Part shown: piece by piece, positions 5,603 to 9,089 of the stretch
Layout: each line of letters begins with the position of its first letter
Position numbering within the stretch: the first letter of the stretch is position 1
Assembly (NCBI GenBank): GCA_009786045.1
Contig: WQTY01000065.1
Span: forward strand, 1-9,089
From: Pseudomonadota bacterium
Lineage (GTDB): Bacteria > Myxococcota_A > Bradymonadia > UBA4248
Length of the DNA: 9,089 bases
Direction of reading: 5' to 3'
Made by a program: the position numbers and the translations under genes
The notes under the pieces: model-generated
The model's database searches: none
Seen by the model: the letters and a program-made list of their open reading frames with translations, nothing else
What the model was told of the DNA's origin: nothing

Positions 5603-7511
5603 ACACAGGTGTTTGGCTGTGGCGGTACTTGCCATTGCTGCGTTGGGCGTAACGTGTGTTTCCTGCTCAAAAAAGAGCACGGTGTCTGCACCCGTCGCAG
5701 TGACATCAGGCAATAAATCCTACATTCCCGTTCATCAATGGGTCGACGGGGGCAAACACAAACTGTCTGGTATCATCGACAGCGATGGCAGAATGGTGCT
5801 TGAGCTGAGCGATCGCGATATCGAAGAGGTTTTTGTCTCAGGCGCCGGGGCAGTTTATCTGATTGAGGTGGTGGGCAAACAAAAAGGCGTTTCGACGATA
5901 GATGGCAAACAGCTCATTAAGCCCCTCTATGACGATATTGAGATTCATACATCACAGAGCATTGATGCAAACGGCGGCCCCTTTGTGATAGCGCAGGGCC
6001 GAAGTGCTAAAACAGAGAGACCCTTTACAGAAATTTTTTCACTCCCAACGGGAAAGAAAGTGAATCAGATCGAGTTGATAGCAGCGCAGATCGGCCTTGA
6101 ATCAGATATCTTTCGCGTTATGCCCGAAAGGATATCTGACGAAAGCGGCAACATGACTCTCAATCGCGAAGGCCTCATGGGCTACATGAGCCTTGGCGGA
6201 GAAATGATCATTTCGGCGCAATTCGATCAGGCCTATAGCTTTTTTAACGGCGTTGCTCGCGTAAAGCTCACGCCGCAGCATGCAAAAGCGCTTTGTGGAC
6301 CGGGTGGTGCACCGCCCGTGCTTCAAAATGAAAATGTCTGGGCATCGTGCAGGGATCTTATGGCAGACAGCCACTTTGACTTCGACGACGATTATGAGGA
6401 TGCTGTGGCATCTGATGGTGCAGTCTATATCAACAGGACGGGGCAGGTCATCAGCCGCATTGATTATGAGGATGGCACAGATTTCGGTACTGGCCGCGCC
6501 ATCGTAAAACGAAACGATATGTCTACCCTGCTTGATGAGAACGGAAACGAAGTCTCGCCATTCTTCGATGCCATCTTCAGCTTCACAGATGGTATCGCGC
6601 CCGTCAGGATGCTCGCGGAAAGATTCCAGGAAACCGTCGCACTTTGCAATGCCGGCGGGCAACCCAAAACACAAAACGAAAATATTCTGGCAACATGCAA
6701 GACACTCTTTGCACAACACAAGAATGTTTTAGAAGCCTGCAAACCGGAGAACTCGCAGGAAGAAAGAGACGAAGATGCCTGCATTGACGCACTCATCGAA
6801 GCCGATCTTGGGGCAATGGCTTATATCAACATGCAGGGACAAATTGTCAGCCGCTTCGACTACGATGTTGCTGGCAGGCATACTGAGGGACGCGGTCGTA
6901 TCGCGCGCAATGAGCTGTTTGGCTATATTGATGCTGCCGGGCGCGAAGTGATTGCGCCGGGTTTTGAGGATGCCAGCAAATTCTATGGCGGTCTGGCTGG
7001 TGTCGTTTTGCCGGATAGCAGCGGATGGAAACTCATCGACAAGAAAGGCCTGGTCCTGAGCGATTGCTGGATGGAATCTTTCAATGACGATAAACTCTTC
7101 CTCTTCGTCGACAGGGATGGCGATGTCAGTTATGCGCGCGAATGCGAACCCTTTGAGAGTGGCCGGGGTTGGGTTTTGGGTACCCCCAAAGGTATCCTCA
7201 CAGGGCCTGCCGGCACCTGGAAGAACGACCAAATGCGTGTGTTTCTTGTCGACAATCAGGGCCGGGTCGTGCTCCCCTATGCGATAGCCTTTAACGACGA
7301 TCTTGCACTCGCAAGCCGGCAGCCGCGGTTGTCCTCTCACGATATGTTTACCTTTGGCATTCCAGACTGCGAAGAGTCCGATACATGCTCCGCGGAATAC
7401 CGTGATGGCTGGATCAACACTGCGGGCAAAATCATCTGGCCGCCAGGATGGAACGATCCTTGCGCCAATACAGGTGGAGTGATTGTTTGGCCGGAAGGGA
7501 GCTGCAAGTAG
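5595..7511 (+). CDS. WG-repeat lipoprotein
   Basis: 638 residues. The ATG at 5595 is chosen because GGAG (5582-5585) lies 9 bases upstream and a signal peptide (MHKHR then a hydrophobic run) starts there; in-frame ATGs at 5553 and 5580 would bury it. Predicted lipidated Cys24 follows C-V-S; the -3 Cys makes the lipobox non-canonical, with a further Cys at 21. The mature part holds WG-type beta repeats (pattern G-Y-[IM]-[DS]-x2-G-x-x-[IV]-I-x3-F-D/E-x-A-x-x-F-x-x-G-x-A-x-V). The clearest are about 193-223 and 442-470; degenerate copies lie near 58-70, 98-117, 276-304, 310-337, 408-436, 547-566 and 604-619. Two long insertions carry a matching motif, ALC...QNEN...C, at 232-252 and 349-368, pointing to internal duplication. 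WG repeats are thought to form beta-rich binding or scaffold surfaces. The protein should face the periplasm or outer surface; its ligand is unknown. Confidence 0.85.
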   Translation: MHKHRCLAVAVLAIAALGVTCVSCSKKSTVSAPVAVTSGNKSYIPVHQWVDGGKHKLSGIIDSDGRMVLELSDRDIEEVFVSGAGAVYLIEVVGKQKGVSTIDGKQLIKPLYDDIEIHTSQSIDANGGPFVIAQGRSAKTERPFTEIFSLPTGKKVNQIELIAAQIGLESDIFRVMPERISDESGNMTLNREGLMGYMSLGGEMIISAQFDQAYSFFNGVARVKLTPQHAKALCGPGGAPPVLQNENVWASCRDLMADSHFDFDDDYEDAVASDGAVYINRTGQVISRIDYEDGTDFGTGRAIVKRNDMSTLLDENGNEVSPFFDAIFSFTDGIAPVRMLAERFQETVALCNAGGQPKTQNENILATCKTLFAQHKNVLEACKPENSQEERDEDACIDALIEADLGAMAYINMQGQIVSRFDYDVAGRHTEGRGRIARNELFGYIDAAGREVIAPGFEDASKFYGGLAGVVLPDSSGWKLIDKKGLVLSDCWMESFNDDKLFLFVDRDGDVSYARECEPFESGRGWVLGTPKGILTGPAGTWKNDQMRVFLVDNQGRVVLPYAIAFNDDLALASRQPRLSSHDMFTFGIPDCEESDTCSAEYRDGWINTAGKIIWPPGWNDPCANTGGVIVWPEGSCK

Positions 7512-7531
7512 TTTAAAATGTCCCCGAGTCG

Positions 7532-7600
7532 TTTGCCGGGAGGAGATTCGCATCGTCCATTCAGGAATGAGGTCGTTGGTTTTGAAAATCTCCTGGCAAA
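7532..7600 (+). repeat. Long inverted repeat after the WG-repeat gene
   Basis: TTTGCC-GGG-AGGAGATT (7532-7548) pairs with AATCTCCTGGCAAA (7587-7600): 14 matched bases with a three-base bulge GGG on the left arm. The 38-base loop holds a smaller stem CATTC/GAATG (7558-7569). It starts 21 bases after the stop codon. No T-run follows, so it is a transcript-end structure or processing site rather than a standard terminator. Confidence 0.4.
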
Positions 7601-7649
7601 AGCCTGACTTTTGATGTTGCGTCCTGCCATTGTGAAGTGCCTCGAAATT

Positions 7650-7678
7650 TTGTTTGTTCCTTGCGAATAAACTAAAAT
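7650..7678 (+). promoter_or_regulatory. Sigma70-like promoter of the barrel-like gene
   Basis: TTGTTT (7650-7655) and TAAAAT (7673-7678, five of six consensus bases) are 17 bases apart. Initiation near 7685 would give a leader of about 105 bases containing the palindrome at 7725-7740. The -35 matches only three of six bases, so strength or activator dependence is uncertain. Confidence 0.45.
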
Positions 7679-7724
7679 GTTTCCCGTTACGTGCATGCAT
7701 ACTTCGGCATGAGTGTTTAAGCTT

Positions 7725-7740
7725 TAACGCTTAAGCGTTA
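7725..7740. promoter_or_regulatory. Perfect 16-base palindrome, possible operator
   Basis: TAACGCTTAAGCGTTA is perfectly self-complementary. It lies about 47 bases downstream of the candidate -10 and 49 bases upstream of the ATG at 7790, with related partial motifs around it (TTTAAGCTTTAACG before it, GCG after it). Uninterrupted dyads of this size in an A/T-rich leader suit a dimeric repressor site. A hairpin role is less likely because there is no loop. Confidence 0.35.
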
Positions 7741-7789
7741 GCGTCGAGGTGCAGGTGTTCATCAATACGTTTCCCGGAGGAGGCAAAAA

Positions 7790-8359
7790 ATGTCATTGAA
7801 GCATGGTATGGGTGTGAAAGTTTTTGGAGTTGTTTTAACTGCGCTGCTGTTTCTTTGTGTCCCATTGAAGAGTGCCATGAGCCAGGAGTCAGGCTCCTCC
7901 GATGGAGGCTTCGAGATATCGGCTGGCGTGGGATATGTTGGAATGTTTCACAAATATGAAGGGGCAGACGAAACAACCAAGCTGCATGGCATGGCGTTTC
8001 ATCTCAGCCTTGGCTATCGCTGGGATTGGATCGGCATCGCACTTGATGTATCCCCTGCCTTTTCGATGGAAAAGAATGATGATGACAAAATAGAAGTCTC
8101 GGCGGGTATCATCGGGTATCATGTCAGTGCCCTGTTTGATTATGACCTTGGTGGTGTGTCAGTTTGGGGCAAATTTGGACTCGGTCTTTTCAGCAATCAG
8201 ATGAGTTCTGTGTTTAGCATGAAGGTTCAGGCGGGTTTTTCCTGTCGCCTTAATGATGTGCTCAGCCTCGGAGCTGATATCATGTATGCACCCATATTCG
8301 TCAGAGATGAAGTCATTCACACGGTGGCACCATCTGCCCACGTTCGAATTCATTTCTAA
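7790..8359 (+). CDS. Probable small outer-membrane beta-barrel protein
   Basis: 189 residues. A strong ribosome site, GGAGGAGG (7776-7783), lies 6 bases before the ATG. Residues 1 to about 31 are a Sec signal peptide (Lys4, Lys10, hydrophobic 11-26, likely cleavage after AMS at 29-31). The mature part alternates polar and hydrophobic or aromatic residues in strand-like segments: EISAGVGYVGMF, MAFHLSLGYRW, IGIALDVSPAF, VSVWGKFGLGLF, MKVQAGFSCRL, LSLGADIMYAP. It ends in HVRIHF, with the C-terminal Phe typical of barrel proteins recognised by the BAM machinery. The size suits a barrel of about eight strands, as in OmpA/OmpW/OmpX-like proteins, but I cannot name the family. It has its own candidate promoter upstream and a strong terminator downstream, so it is probably transcribed alone. 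Export and barrel character are well supported; function is unknown. Confidence 0.8.
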   Translation: MSLKHGMGVKVFGVVLTALLFLCVPLKSAMSQESGSSDGGFEISAGVGYVGMFHKYEGADETTKLHGMAFHLSLGYRWDWIGIALDVSPAFSMEKNDDDKIEVSAGIIGYHVSALFDYDLGGVSVWGKFGLGLFSNQMSSVFSMKVQAGFSCRLNDVLSLGADIMYAPIFVRDEVIHTVAPSAHVRIHF

Positions 8360-8401
8360 TATGCTGTAGCTGCCGTGCAATTGGCGGCTGATGAACGGCT
8401 C

Positions 8402-8424
8402 TGGCGGTTTTTTCGAAACCGCCA
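8402..8424 (+). repeat. Perfect hairpin before the terminator
   Basis: TGGCGGTTT (8402-8410) and AAACCGCCA (8416-8424) form a 9-bp stem with a five-base loop. It lies 8 bases before the main terminator stem and may protect the 3' end or add to termination. Confidence 0.5.
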
Positions 8425-8432
8425 TATGTTTT

Positions 8433-8464
8433 AGGGACGGCTCAGAGAGCCGTCCCTGTTTTTT
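8433..8464 (+). terminator. Strong Rho-independent terminator
   Basis: AGGGACGGCTC (8433-8443) pairs perfectly with GAGCCGTCCCT (8447-8457) around the loop AGA. G and six T (8459-8464) follow. This 11-bp GC-rich stem plus T-run ends the transcript of the barrel-like gene and separates it from the next gene. Confidence 0.9.
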
Positions 8465-8540
8465 GTTGTAATAAGTTGTTGCTGTTTCCTCTATTATATA
8501 CATTAGATCGTTGTCCTAGTGTTTGTGGGTGGTGCTGAAT

Positions 8541-9005
8541 ATGAATGAATCAGCTGAGCAAAAGCGTGTGAACACGCAAGAATCCAAAGAACAAGAGTCT
8601 GCAGATTGGGGATTCCGTCTGTTCTTTGCGGTATTTTGGGCAGTGGTCTTTGGTTTCATGGCAGGGGGTATAGTGGTTGTCTTTATTTACTACGTTTTCC
8701 ATCGTTCGTTAGACGTTTTCGTACTGATTTTTGCTGCTGCTGCACACTGCGGAGTCTTCGTTGCAGGAAAAGTGCTTGGGTTAAGGGCTGGATTCGGTGT
8801 TTTGTTTTTCGGATTAATTGGTGCAGTCTTTATTGCCAGCATTGCCATTAAATATGTTGCCCCCTATTTGGGTTTTTTCACCCTGTTTTTGCCAATAATC
8901 TTCTCAATCATTGTGATAGAGGTTGCTCGCTTTGCCAGTGCATTGCCACCTCCTGATGATAGCCAGTCAGCTGCCCGGGAATCTCATAAAAATGACCAGA
9001 CGTAA
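8541..9005 (+). CDS. Small four-helix integral membrane protein, second copy type
   Basis: 154 residues. The ATG at 8541 is chosen over a TTG at 8523; GGTGGT at about 8528-8533 is only a weak ribosome site. Residues 1-25 are polar and charged, then four predicted transmembrane segments at about 27-52, 58-78, 84-103 and 109-129, then a polar tail rich in Ser, Asp and Lys. Helix 1 contains FGFMAGG and helix 4 contains LP-x8-E (Leu117, Pro118, Glu127), matching features of the 138-residue protein at 4914-5330. I do not recognise the family. It follows a strong terminator, and an A/T-rich TATTATATA (8492-8500) upstream may include its -10, though no good -35 is evident. Function unknown. Confidence 0.75.
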   Translation: MNESAEQKRVNTQESKEQESADWGFRLFFAVFWAVVFGFMAGGIVVVFIYYVFHRSLDVFVLIFAAAAHCGVFVAGKVLGLRAGFGVLFFGLIGAVFIASIAIKYVAPYLGFFTLFLPIIFSIIVIEVARFASALPPPDDSQSAARESHKNDQT

Positions 9006-9035
9006 GCCAAGCGCTGCTTTTCGCCCATATAAAAA

Positions 9036-9070
9036 CGCCGGCGTATTGCGCCGTGGCGCAATAGCCGGCG
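9036..9070 (-). terminator. Long hairpin, intrinsic terminator for a leftward gene
   Basis: CGCCGGC (9036-9042) plus TATTGCGCC (9044-9052) pair with GGCGCAATA (9055-9063) plus GCCGGCG (9064-9070): 16 bp with one bulged G at 9043. Five A precede it at 9031-9035, so on the minus strand the stem is followed by TTTTTATAT. It therefore fits termination of a leftward gene beyond the window, convergent with the membrane-protein gene. The inner 9-bp part has the same TATT...AATA frame as the hairpins at 4681-4741. Confidence 0.75.
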
Positions 9071-9089
9071 GGCAGCGGCGTATCGGCGG

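Noticed and set aside
6102..6719. 205-codon minus-strand frame inside the WG-repeat gene
   Set aside because: Fully antisense to the repeat-bearing region; Cys/Ile-rich composition with no domain; a shadow frame.
6729..7700. 323-codon open frame on the minus strand, antisense to the WG-repeat gene
   Set aside because: It lies mostly opposite a well-supported lipoprotein gene, shows no recognisable motif or ribosome site, and its sequence reads as the complement of that gene's codons.

Overview
The window looks like a chromosomal segment of a Gram-negative bacterium with an elaborate cell envelope. Two exported lipoproteins and a small outer-membrane-barrel-like protein imply an outer membrane. 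The long lipoprotein carrying tandem six-cysteine units, and the WG-repeat lipoprotein, are of a kind common in the former Deltaproteobacteria (Myxococcota, Bradymonadota and relatives). That placement is an inference from protein style, not from a marker gene. No rRNA, tRNA, CRISPR array, integrase or transposase is visible.

Layout. (1) 3-674 (+): 3' part of truA (tRNA pseudouridine synthase), cut by the window edge. (2) 715-2517 (+): a 600-residue secreted cysteine-rich lipoprotein with five tandem about 43-residue units and an unrecognised C-terminal domain. (3) 2518-2686: convergent intergenic stretch with GC-rich palindromes. (4) 4432-2687 (-): a two-gene operon, pepT (peptidase T) then a NUDIX hydrolase with an N-terminal zinc ribbon, 3 bases apart. 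(5) 4433-4913: a 481-base divergent spacer with no convincing gene, holding a structured pepT leader with a possible short upstream ORF, and two tandem 9-bp hairpins. (6) 4914-9005 (+): four envelope genes in one direction, each separated by 180-280 bases: a four-helix membrane protein, a WG-repeat lipoprotein, a signal-peptide/barrel-like protein and a second four-helix membrane protein. (7) 9006-9089: a long hairpin that reads as an intrinsic terminator for a leftward gene outside the window.

How the genes fit together. truA, pepT and the NUDIX gene are housekeeping (tRNA modification, peptide turnover, nucleotide-derivative hydrolysis). The rightward block from 4914 appears devoted to the envelope: membrane protein, periplasm-facing lipoprotein, outer-membrane protein, membrane protein. 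The two small membrane proteins share FGxMAG-like and LP-x8-E signatures and may be distant paralogues. Visible terminators and a fair promoter inside the block suggest several transcription units rather than one operon.

The most unusual signal is non-coding. Two hairpins at 4681-4741 have the same 9-bp stem and 4-base loop size and differ in the stem by one compensated base pair. A hairpin with the same TATT...AATA frame recurs at 9044-9063, followed after the same 17-base distance by the start of what may be its partner (TAT at 9081). This looks like a dispersed structured repeat family. I did not find a clear defence, mobile or biosynthetic system.
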